Shown here in pieces: positions 43,097 to 50,064 of a stretch of DNA of 64,000 nucleotides. The notes beneath the pieces were generated by a model. That model was given only the letters and a program-made list of their open reading frames with translations, did not search any database and was not told the DNA's origin. A program made the translations under genes and the position numbers. Within the stretch, counting starts at the first letter, position 1. Each line of letters starts with the position of its first letter. Source of the DNA: JBEKCB01 sp052139675 (GTDB lineage Bacteria > Planctomycetota > Brocadiia > CAIUPP01); the NCBI GenBank assembly GCA_052139675.1, contig JBKQWE010000062.1:1-64000 (forward strand), written 5' to 3'.

Positions 43097-43230
43097 GAAG
43101 CCGGCGATACAGGCTGAGCCGTACAACGATCTTCTCGGAGATAATAGCAGTTTTTCAGGCATCGGAGTGAACCGTCGTTACTAAACTAACAGCGTTACGC
43201 TTTTCACAATGCCTCCATTTTAGGTTCCGT
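43097..43230 (-). pseudogene. Decayed duplicate of the rex 5' end and upstream region
   Basis: On the minus strand this stretch repeats 42757-42870 with roughly 85% identity: the TTGTGAAA element, GTAACGCTGTTAG, then an ATG followed by CCTGAAAAA and the codons up to TATCGCCGGCTT. One T is missing from the run after the start, which shifts the frame. Beyond the match, the restored frame continues for about 40 codons (to roughly 42977) without further Rex similarity. The remaining spacer, 42903-42976, shows nothing I recognise. Confidence 0.75.
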
Positions 43231-43247
43231 GCACCGGGTCTAATCCC

Positions 43248-43477
43248 ACCGGCTTTCAGCCGGTTGACTTTCAGTAGGTCTTTTCTTCGTTAGCGCATTT
43301 CTTGCGAAAGGCCTGAGATGGGCGCTCGTCATCCTGAACGAAGTGAAGCATCTCACACGCAGCGCGTGAGCGGCGCAAGGGGTGTGAGATTCCTCGCTAC
43401 GCTCGGAATGACGCTCGCCACTTCAGTGGCTCTTTCCGCGACTTTCAGTCGCGACTCAACCAACCGCCTTTAGGCGG
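43248..43477. repeat. Cluster of short hairpins closed by CT...AG
   Basis: Four hairpins share one layout, a 6-7 bp stem ending in CT, a loop of 2-3 pyrimidines, and AG: 43248-43264, 43417-43430, 43438-43452 and 43464-43477. A weaker ACT-TTC-AGT lies near 43267. The stems differ in sequence but the CT(T)TCAG or CTTTAG core is kept. Confidence 0.7.
43328..43412. repeat. Iterated palindrome, GTCATCCTGAACG family (copy 2)
   Basis: GTCATCCTGAACGAAGTGAAG at the left and CTCGGAATGAC at the right, with inner TCTCACAC/GTGTGAGA arms. Related to 22325-22439. The two copies share the outer word and the CACACG element but differ in the middle. Confidence 0.75.
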
Positions 43478-43539
43478 GAGTGGTTTAGCCTGCAGGATGG
43501 GGCGGGTCAGGTGTCCTCTTGGTGTTATTCGCGGACGTG

Positions 43540-44112
43540 TCAGACGCCTTCGGGGCCTGGACCGTAGCCATCAATGTCCATGCGCCCTTCGTTTCCATCG
43601 AGGACCAGCGGCGCACGGAATTGCGCAGCGTACGGCTGGCCGCGGTTGCCCAGCAGGTTGGTCCCTTTTTCAAACCGGCAACCGCGAATTTCGACCGGCC
43701 CATCGAAGGTGCAATCCAGGAAATTCACGAACTCGTGAAACACCGTGTCCTTGAGTGCAAAAATACTGCCGTCTTTGTTTCCTTCGCCATTACTGAACTC
43801 CACCGGTCCGACGAACTCGCATCGCTCAATCTCCGCTCCCTTGAAGAAGTAGCAGCAATAAAAGCTTCCCTTCGCCGCTTCCACGCGCGTGCTAGTCAGG
43901 GTCAGACGCTCCAGGAAGTAGACCATTGGCGCGTCCAGGGAGTTTAACCGGCAGGCGTGGAACTCGATTCGCTCTGCGACGGAGTCTCCTTGGCATGACT
44001 TCAGTGGAGGGCACAGAGTGCGCAGTTCGATGGGTTCAAGTATTTCGGCGTTGGTAACCGCAGAACCGGCTTTCAGCCGCCGCAACGCCTCGATGGCGGA
44101 GATGCGTTCCAT
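43540..44112 (-). CDS. Hypothetical protein with pentapeptide/beta-helix-like repeats
   Basis: 190 residues. The middle (about 45-160) has a regular pattern of short beta strands with aromatic and Cys residues facing in (RIEFHACRLNSLD, GSFYCCYFFKGAEIERCEFVGPVEFSN, DTVFHEFVNFLDCTFDGPVEIRGCRFEKGT), typical of a small right-handed quadrilateral or beta-helix fold. No signal peptide and no catalytic motif. It starts 49 bases after the radical SAM gene stop and is probably cotranscribed. Lower GC than its neighbours and next to a repeat-rich spacer, so it may be acquired. Function unknown. Confidence 0.6.
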   Translation of the reverse strand: MERISAIEALRRLKAGSAVTNAEILEPIELRTLCPPLKSCQGDSVAERIEFHACRLNSLDAPMVYFLERLTLTSTRVEAAKGSFYCCYFFKGAEIERCEFVGPVEFSNGEGNKDGSIFALKDTVFHEFVNFLDCTFDGPVEIRGCRFEKGTNLLGNRGQPYAAQFRAPLVLDGNEGRMDIDGYGPGPEGV

Positions 44113-44161
44113 TGCGCCTCACATGTCGCAGGGCGGATTCGGCGTGCCTTGCTGCGGGCGT

Positions 44162-45859
44162 TCAACGGCTGTCGGAAGGCGCGGCGGGCCGCGCCGGCTC
44201 CGGCGCCGGTTCGGCGGCCTTATAGGCGGCCATGATCTCGCGCATGATGGTGGTCTTGTGGATGCCCCAGGCGCACGTCGAGACCGACCGCACGCGGCCG
44301 GTCTTCGGGTCCACGTAGGCGAATCCCGCCGGGCAGCGCTCCAGCCGGTCCGTCTCGAGCGTGGACCGGTCCTCGAACGGCAGGACGATCAACTGCAAGG
44401 CGCGCTGGATGTTGGTGTGGCGGCCGAGGACGATCCGGCTGCGGCCGCCGAAGAGCAGCTTGAGCGGCACCATCGCCCCGTGCCAGAGCTTGACCGGCCC
44501 GCGGCCTTTGAGGAGCCTTCCCAGGCGGGTGTACTTCAAGAAAATGCGGCCCATCGCGAGCGCTGCGCTCGACCACAGCCAGGCGTTGCGGAGCCGCAGC
44601 GCGGCGAGGGTCCGCCCGAAGGCGCCGGTCTGCAGCGCCTGCTCGCGCGCCGCCATTCGGCGCTCCGCGTCGAGGAGGTCGCGGCCCAACGCCACCGCGC
44701 TGGTGCGCAGGTAGTGGTTGAGCGGCAGGTAGCGCTTGCCGTCGGAGACGAGCAGGTACATGCTCTCGCAGTTCGGGTGCGCGCCCGCGAACGGCATCGG
44801 CTTGAGATGCAGATACTTCGACAGCACCCGGAGCTGGCCGAAGAACCCCGCCGGGACGAAATCCACGGACTCCTCCGGCCAGATGCGCGCCACGAGTTTC
44901 TCCACGTCCTCGCTCGTGATCCGCTCCGCCTCGAGGTCCAGCCGGTCGGGCGTCCAGTTGTGCGCCATGGGCATGAAATAGATTCCGCGCACCTGTTCGC
45001 GCGCCTCATGGCAGAACTCGAACAGCTTCGGCAGGTCCTGGTCGTTGAACCCCTTCGCCACCAGCGACATCAGCGCCACCTTGGCGCCGCCGATGCGGCG
45101 GATGTTCTCCAGCGCCTGCAGTTTGAGCCCCAGCGCCTTTTCGCTGCCGCGGAGGACGCGGTACGTCTCCGGGTTGTCGTTGTCGTAGGCGATCAGGATC
45201 GTCGCGCGGCTCTCGATCAGCTTGCGGCAGTACGCCTCGTCCGCGAGCTTGATGCCGTTCGTGACCACGCGCGTCGGCAGGCCGTACGAGCGCGAGAGCC
45301 GGATGATCTCGAACAGGTCCTGGCGCACCGTGGGCTCGCCGCCGAAGAGCTGGACGGCGGGCTTCGGGTCGGCCTGGGAGTAGTGCTTGAAGATGCGGTC
45401 GAAATACTCCATCGGCGGGTCGAAGACGAAGCCCATGCTCGGCGTGTTGTTGATGCAGATCGGGCAGTTCAGGTTGCAGCGGTTGGTGACGTCGAGGAAG
45501 ACCATGTTCGGCTGCTTGCCCCGGCCGCAATGCGTGCAGTCGAGCGCGCAGCCCTTGAAATCGTGGCCGAGGTCCAGCGAGCGCTTGGCGTTGTAGCGCG
45601 GGGCGTCGCCGGAGATCAGGCTTTCGGTCGGCCCGCAGGCCGGGCATTTCTTGACGAGAAAAATCTGGCCATCGCGTTCGACGGGTTCGGCCGGCGCCAG
45701 CTTACCGCAGGCGCCGCAATATGCCTGGTTCAATAGGGGACCCTCGTGGAGAACGGTTTCGCGCCACTCGAACGACCCTATTTTAGCATAACCGGGCGAG
45801 CGCGCCAACGGAGCGTCGCCCTCGTCGCGCAAACCCGCGATTCCGACTTGCCAAATCAT
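44162..45859 (-). CDS. Radical SAM protein related to the Tes/MJ0619 group
   Basis: About 565 residues; the ATG at 45859 is my choice (another is at 45883). Near the N terminus a rubredoxin-like CGACGKLAPAEPVERDGQIFL...KKCPACG is followed by LISGDAPRYN, and a short cysteine cluster GCALDCTHCG precedes the radical SAM site CNLNCPIC. Then LFGGEPTVRQDLFEII, RVVTNGIKLAD, and a C-terminal region with CPAGFAYVDPKTG and CAWGIHKTT. The order of N-terminal CxxC ribbon, extra Fe-S cysteines and CxLxCPIC core is that of tetraether lipid synthase (Tes) and the MJ0619 methyltransferase group. Substrate unknown; membrane-lipid C-C coupling or methylation are possibilities, not conclusions. Confidence 0.75.
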   Translation of the reverse strand: MIWQVGIAGLRDEGDAPLARSPGYAKIGSFEWRETVLHEGPLLNQAYCGACGKLAPAEPVERDGQIFLVKKCPACGPTESLISGDAPRYNAKRSLDLGHDFKGCALDCTHCGRGKQPNMVFLDVTNRCNLNCPICINNTPSMGFVFDPPMEYFDRIFKHYSQADPKPAVQLFGGEPTVRQDLFEIIRLSRSYGLPTRVVTNGIKLADEAYCRKLIESRATILIAYDNDNPETYRVLRGSEKALGLKLQALENIRRIGGAKVALMSLVAKGFNDQDLPKLFEFCHEAREQVRGIYFMPMAHNWTPDRLDLEAERITSEDVEKLVARIWPEESVDFVPAGFFGQLRVLSKYLHLKPMPFAGAHPNCESMYLLVSDGKRYLPLNHYLRTSAVALGRDLLDAERRMAAREQALQTGAFGRTLAALRLRNAWLWSSAALAMGRIFLKYTRLGRLLKGRGPVKLWHGAMVPLKLLFGGRSRIVLGRHTNIQRALQLIVLPFEDRSTLETDRLERCPAGFAYVDPKTGRVRSVSTCAWGIHKTTIMREIMAAYKAAEPAPEPARPAAPSDSR

Positions 45860-45875
45860 CTCAGGAGCGTATGAT
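45848..45875 (+). promoter_or_regulatory. Promoter of the secreted-protein gene at 45946
   Basis: TTGCCA (45848-45853), 16-base spacer, TATGAT (45870-45875). It overlaps the start of the divergent radical SAM gene and gives a leader of about 64 bases. Confidence 0.5.
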
Positions 45876-45945
45876 ACTGTCATGCCGCAAGAAGTGTCTT
45901 GGAGTCCTTCGTGTCGCCGAGTTGAACTCAAACAGGAGGCTGGTG

Positions 45946-46836
45946 ATGAGAGGTCGTCCTTCCGCAATCCGGTCAGCCGCGGCATGCGCGGCGATTCTCG
46001 GCGCGGCGCTTGCGGTCCTGTTCGGCGGAGCGCGATGTGCCCGCGCACAGGCGGCCGCCGAGCCGAAGGTCCAAGTCTGCGGCGTCCGCGTCGTCGGGGC
46101 GGGATACGAGACCGACGACGAAGTCCTGCGCGCGTTCCGCTGGCGGAAGGGCACGACCGTGGCATTGCTGGTGACGGTCCCCGACGGCGGGATCATCTCG
46201 GTGAACCGGGACGAGACGAAAGTCGCCAAAATGACCGATGACCGGGGAACGGACCTGACGGTCTCGTCGAAAGGGATCACGCGCGAGGCGCAGGTAGGCA
46301 GGGGCATTCAGGTCAGCGCCGACGGCAAGAGCTGCATCATCGAGGTCGCCGGCCAGGAAGTTCCCGCCGCGGGCGCCACGACCATCGCGGTCGCCGGGAC
46401 GCTCAGCCTCAAGTGCGGCGGCAAGAAGGAGGCCGGCCGGCAGGCGAAGGTGGATCTCAAGCCGGGCACGGAGTTCAGCGCCGGCGGGATGAGCTTCACC
46501 GTCTTGAAGGCCGGCAATGTGCCGAGGGCTTTCGAGCTGCCGAAGTCGGACGAGGCCGCGCCCAACACGCTGCCCGTATTCGAGGTGGCGCTGCAGACCA
46601 AGCAGGACTGGTCGGACATCGCGAGCGTCACGTTCCTGGACGCGGACGGCAAGGACCTCGGCGCCAAGCCCGGCCCGATCGCCGCGGCGACCGCCGGTGG
46701 AAAAGTGCTGACCGCGGCGAAGTCCTTCATGCTGCCGCAGCAGGTGGACTCGGCCACGATCGTGATCACGTGCTGGGAGGAATTCAAGGACATCGAAGTG
46801 CCGTTCGATATCCAGGCGACGGTGGGGATTCCCTGA
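45946..46836 (+). CDS. Secreted beta-rich protein of unknown function
   Basis: 296 residues from the ATG at 45946, which has AGGAGG 6 bases upstream. Signal peptide about 1-31 (AACAAILGAALAVLFGGARC, cleavage near ARAQA). The mature protein is beta-rich with repeated K/V/T strands and three Cys (VQVCGVRVVGAG, GKSCIIEVAG, SLKCGGKKEAG). No transmembrane helix after the signal and no motif I recognise. It has its own promoter. The small membrane peptide gene begins 50 bases after the stop. Confidence 0.7.
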   Translation: MRGRPSAIRSAAACAAILGAALAVLFGGARCARAQAAAEPKVQVCGVRVVGAGYETDDEVLRAFRWRKGTTVALLVTVPDGGIISVNRDETKVAKMTDDRGTDLTVSSKGITREAQVGRGIQVSADGKSCIIEVAGQEVPAAGATTIAVAGTLSLKCGGKKEAGRQAKVDLKPGTEFSAGGMSFTVLKAGNVPRAFELPKSDEAAPNTLPVFEVALQTKQDWSDIASVTFLDADGKDLGAKPGPIAAATAGGKVLTAAKSFMLPQQVDSATIVITCWEEFKDIEVPFDIQATVGIP

Positions 46837-46886
46837 CGGAATTCCAGAGCGCGCAGTGTACTGCGCGTGATTTGGAGGAGGCGCCC

Positions 46887-46967
46887 GTGATCATATTCAT
46901 TGCTCTCGCGCTCGCCGGTTTCATCCTCGTCGCGGAAGGATTCCTGCCTGACCAGGTCAAAGCCTGA
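46887..46967 (+). CDS. 26-residue single-span membrane peptide, coupled to the epimerase
   Basis: GTG start with GGAGGAG at 46874-46880, 6 bases upstream. The 26 residues are one hydrophobic helix (IIFIALALAGFILVAEGF) followed by a polar tail LPDQVKA. The stop TGA overlaps the ATG of the next gene by one base (TGATG), the classical layout for translational coupling. It may be a real small membrane protein or a leader peptide that controls the epimerase gene. Function unknown. Confidence 0.6.
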   Translation: MIIFIALALAGFILVAEGFLPDQVKA

Positions 46968-47920
46968 TGTCCGGGCCGGAGCTTCACGTCGTCACGGGCG
47001 CATTCGGGTATTGCGGCCGGTACATCGCCGCGCGGCTGCTGGAGGCGGGCTGCCGCGTGCGGACGCTGACGAACTCGCCGGACCGGCCCAACCCGTTCGG
47101 CGGGAAGGTCGAGGCGCACCCGTTCAATTTCGACCAGCCTGGCAAACTCGTTGAGTCGCTGCGCGGCGCTTCGGTGCTCTACAACACCTACTGGGTGCGC
47201 TTCAATCACGGCGAGTTCGGTTTCTCCGATGCCGTGCGGAACAGCCTGCGGCTCTTCGAGGCGGCCCGCGCCGCCGGAGTCCGGCGCGTGGTCCACGTCA
47301 GCATCACGAACCCTTCCGAGGACTCGCCGCTGGAATATTTCCGGGGCAAGGCGCGGCTGGAACGCGCGCTGCGCGAATCGGGCCTGTCTCACGCCATCCT
47401 GCGGCCCGCCGTCCTCTTCGGCGGCGAGGACATCCTGGTCAACAACATCGCCTGGGCGCTGCGCCGGTTTCCCGTGTACGCGGTGTTCGGCGACGGCCAG
47501 TATCGCCTGCAGCCGATCCACGTCGAGGACTTCGCCGAGCAGGCGGTCGCGGCGGGGCGCGGGAACTCGAATGTGATCGTCAACGCCATCGGCCCGGAGA
47601 CGTTCACCTATCGCGGCCTGGTCGGAGAGATCGGCCGGGCGATCGGCAAGCCGCGGCGCATCGTCTCGCTTCCGCCCTCCGTCGCGTATGCGGCCACCTG
47701 GCTGACCGGCAAGATCGTTCACGACGTCATCATCACCCGCGAGGAAATCAAGGGCCTGATGGCCGGCCTCTTATGTGCCGATTCTCCGCCGCTCGGCAAG
47801 ATCAGATTGTCCGCCTGGGCGCGGGAGCACGCGGACAGTCTCGGCGAGCATTACGCCAGCGAACTCGCCCGGCGATTCGACCGGCGCCGCGCGTATCTCC
47901 CTCAGACACGTTCAGCGTAG
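46967..47920 (+). CDS. NAD(P)-dependent epimerase/dehydratase-like (atypical SDR/NmrA-like) protein
   Basis: 317 residues. Rossmann start VVTGAFGYCGRYIAARLLEAG (an atypical TGxxGxxG), VRFNHGEFGFSDAV and VVHVSITNPS in place of the usual catalytic Ser region, then YFRGKARLERALRESGLSHAILRPAVLFG and QPIHVEDFAEQAV. The Tyr-x3-Lys pair of classical SDRs appears as Y-FRG-K. This is the pattern of NAD-binding proteins related to complex I subunit NDUFA9 and to quinone- or carotenoid-modifying SDRs. The start is coupled to the 26-residue peptide. Activity unknown. Confidence 0.82.
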   Translation: MSGPELHVVTGAFGYCGRYIAARLLEAGCRVRTLTNSPDRPNPFGGKVEAHPFNFDQPGKLVESLRGASVLYNTYWVRFNHGEFGFSDAVRNSLRLFEAARAAGVRRVVHVSITNPSEDSPLEYFRGKARLERALRESGLSHAILRPAVLFGGEDILVNNIAWALRRFPVYAVFGDGQYRLQPIHVEDFAEQAVAAGRGNSNVIVNAIGPETFTYRGLVGEIGRAIGKPRRIVSLPPSVAYAATWLTGKIVHDVIITREEIKGLMAGLLCADSPPLGKIRLSAWAREHADSLGEHYASELARRFDRRRAYLPQTRSA

Positions 47921-47934
47921 CCTGCATCCTTCTG

Positions 47935-47964
47935 TTGACAAAAACGATTTTGCGCCGCTATGCT
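47935..47964 (+). promoter_or_regulatory. Promoter of the phosphoesterase-PHP gene
   Basis: TTGACA (47935-47940), 18-base spacer, TATGCT (47959-47964). The predicted start, near 47971, rules out the in-frame ATG at 47967 and favours the TTG at 48003. Confidence 0.65.
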
Positions 47965-48002
47965 CCATGGCGGCGCGTCCACTCCAAAGAAAGGAAGAGC
48001 GT

Positions 48003-49508
48003 TTGTCCGAGCCGCTCACGATTCTGGCTATGACGGACCTGCACTACCTGCGCCGGCTGCGCGAGGACCGGCCGGAGCCTTCGCGCGTCTATCGGCTGGC
48101 GCTGGAATGGACCGTCCGCGCGATTCGGGAAGCCTGCCGCGCGAGCGCGCCCGACGTGATCGTGATCCTCGGCGACCTGCTGGAGGACGGCGCCTCGCCC
48201 GCCGCCGAGTCGGACGCGGCGGAGTTGGCCGCGGCCGTGCGCGAGGCCGGGCTGCCGGTCATCGTCGCGCCCGGGAACCACGACCCGGAGGCCGCGCGGC
48301 TGCTGCGGCTGTTCGGCGACCGCGCCGGCGTCCACCGGATCAAAGGATATACCCTCTACAGTTTCACCGATCCCTACGCCGCCGATAACACCTGCACGCG
48401 CCCGCGCGAATCCATCGAGCAGTTCGCCGCCGAGCCCTCCTCCGGCCCGGTGATCGCGATCCAGCACAGCCCGATCTATCCTCCCGTGGACTCGACCGCA
48501 TATCCCTACATGCCGGCGAATGTCCCTGAGATCATGGAATCATACCGGCGGAAAAACGTGCTGCTCTCGCTCAGCGGACACTTCCACGCGGGCCAGCCGC
48601 CGGCGCAAAAGGACGGAACGACGTACCTGACCTGCGCGTCGCTGGTCGAAGCGCCGTTTCCGTTTCAACTCATCCGGGTGCAGGGGCGCGAGGTGCGGAT
48701 CGAGCGCCGGCAGCTTCAATTCGAGCCGCTGCGCGAGCTGACCGACGGGCATGTGCACACGCACTTCGGCTATTGCGCGGTGGACGTGCATCCGATTCCT
48801 GTGCGCGAGCGGATCGAGCTGCTCGGGCTGAAAGGCGTCGCGTGCGTGGAGCACGCGGGACAGCTTTACCTTCCCGCGGACGACTTCTGGCATCGCGTGC
48901 ACGTCGAGAACCCGGCCGCGATCCCGCAGGCGCGGAAGCTCCGGCGGGACCGCATGGCCGCGTTCCGGTCGGCCATGGCTCAGTTCCGCTCGCCAACGCT
49001 GGCGGTCGGCCTCGAGGTCGAATGCGACCGCGACGGCAAGCTGAACCTGCTCGAGGAGGACCGCGCCGGCTGGGACGTGCTGCTGGGCGCGCTTCACTGG
49101 CTGCCCTCGAATCTTCCCTCCAAGACGCCTGCCAAGTTCGCCGCCTCGTTCATGACCGTCACCGAGCAACTGGTCTCGCAGGGCATCCACGTCCTCGCGC
49201 ACCCGTTCCGCATTTTCCTGCAGCAGCACATCCCGGTGCCGGCGGAGCTCCACCAGCCGCTCGCGCGCCTGCTTAAGGAGCATCGCGTGGCCGCCGAACT
49301 GAATTTCCATTTGAATGAACCGGCCCCGGAGTTCTTCAGGGTCTGCCGCGAGGAAGGAACCCGGATCGTCATGGGCAGCGACGCCCACTACCTGCGCGAG
49401 GTCGGCGACCTGCAGCCGCACCTTCGGCTGCTGCGGCAAATCGGCGCCATTCCGGCAGGAAGCAGGGAGGATGCCTATGTCTCAGGCAGACAGCAGACCG
49501 GTCTATGA
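48003..49508 (+). CDS. Metallophosphoesterase-PHP domain fusion
   Basis: 501 residues from a TTG start with AAGGAAGAG upstream. The N-terminal calcineurin-like domain (about 5-230) has the full set of metal motifs: TDLHYL, ILGDLLEDG, PGNHDPE, QHSP and GHFHAG. The C-terminal PHP domain (about 245-500) shows DGHVHTHFGYC, GVACVEHAG, LEVECD, HVLAHPFR and MGSDAHYL, again a complete metal site. Both halves therefore look catalytic. PHP proteins include histidinol phosphatases and polymerase-associated nucleases, and calcineurin-like enzymes include 3',5'-cAMP and nucleotide phosphoesterases; the joint substrate is unknown. Overlaps the start of ogt by 32 bases. Confidence 0.85.
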   Translation: MSEPLTILAMTDLHYLRRLREDRPEPSRVYRLALEWTVRAIREACRASAPDVIVILGDLLEDGASPAAESDAAELAAAVREAGLPVIVAPGNHDPEAARLLRLFGDRAGVHRIKGYTLYSFTDPYAADNTCTRPRESIEQFAAEPSSGPVIAIQHSPIYPPVDSTAYPYMPANVPEIMESYRRKNVLLSLSGHFHAGQPPAQKDGTTYLTCASLVEAPFPFQLIRVQGREVRIERRQLQFEPLRELTDGHVHTHFGYCAVDVHPIPVRERIELLGLKGVACVEHAGQLYLPADDFWHRVHVENPAAIPQARKLRRDRMAAFRSAMAQFRSPTLAVGLEVECDRDGKLNLLEEDRAGWDVLLGALHWLPSNLPSKTPAKFAASFMTVTEQLVSQGIHVLAHPFRIFLQQHIPVPAELHQPLARLLKEHRVAAELNFHLNEPAPEFFRVCREEGTRIVMGSDAHYLREVGDLQPHLRLLRQIGAIPAGSREDAYVSGRQQTGL

Positions 49509-50058
49509 TGTCTTTCACGTTTCGCTCGGCTGGTGCGCCGGCGCGCGCAGCGGGAAGGGCGTCTGCGCGTTCGTGCTGCCGGTTCGGAGAGCGCAAGTCG
49601 CCGAGGAAGAAATCCTGGCGATGACCGCCCGCTCGCTCCGGCCGGGCGCAGCCGCGCCGCGGCGCGCTACTTCGGAGTTGCGGCGGCTGGCAGAGGCGGC
49701 CGCGCGGTATTTCGACGGCGAGACCGTCCGTTTCGAGGAGTTTCCGGTGGACCTCTCTTCCGGCACGTCCTTTCAGCAGCGCGTCTGGGGCATGATCGGG
49801 CGAATCCCGCGCGGGCAGGTTCGGACTTACCGGTGGATCGGCGTGGAGATCGGCCGGCCGGAAGCCGCCCGCGCGATCGGCGGGGCGGTCGGGGCAAACC
49901 CGATCCCGCTGCTCATCCCGTGCCACCGGGTCGTCGGGTCCGACGGCTCGCTCGTCGGCTTCTCGGCGGCAGGCGGGATCGGCCTCAAGGTGAAAATGCT
50001 CGGTCTCGAGAAGGTCCGCATGCGCCGGGCCGGAACCGAATGGCGCGTGACGGCGTGA
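49477..50058 (+). CDS. ogt: Methylated-DNA--[protein]-cysteine S-methyltransferase
   Basis: 193 residues from the ATG at 49477; GGGAGG lies 5-6 bases upstream, and a second ATG two codons earlier abuts it. The C-terminal half has the helix-turn-helix (SFQQRVWGMIGRIPRGQVRTY), the RAIGGAVGANP region and the active-site cysteine in IPCHRVVGSDGSLVGFSAAGGIGLK. The N-terminal part is poorly conserved, as usual. It removes methyl groups from O6-methylguanine in a suicide reaction. Translationally overlaps the upstream phosphoesterase-PHP gene, hinting that this too could serve nucleic-acid repair. Confidence 0.92.
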   Translation: MSQADSRPVYDVFHVSLGWCAGARSGKGVCAFVLPVRRAQVAEEEILAMTARSLRPGAAAPRRATSELRRLAEAAARYFDGETVRFEEFPVDLSSGTSFQQRVWGMIGRIPRGQVRTYRWIGVEIGRPEAARAIGGAVGANPIPLLIPCHRVVGSDGSLVGFSAAGGIGLKVKMLGLEKVRMRRAGTEWRVTA

Positions 50059-50064
50059 GTCCCT

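Noticed and set aside
43497..43947. Plus-strand frames opposite the beta-helix gene
   Set aside because: No ribosome-binding site and no repeat pattern; the minus-strand frame shows a regular beta-helix periodicity instead.
44162..45859. Firm call as tetraether or membrane-spanning lipid synthase
   Set aside because: Only the cysteine layout supports it; without alignment it could equally be a methyltransferase of the MJ0619 type.
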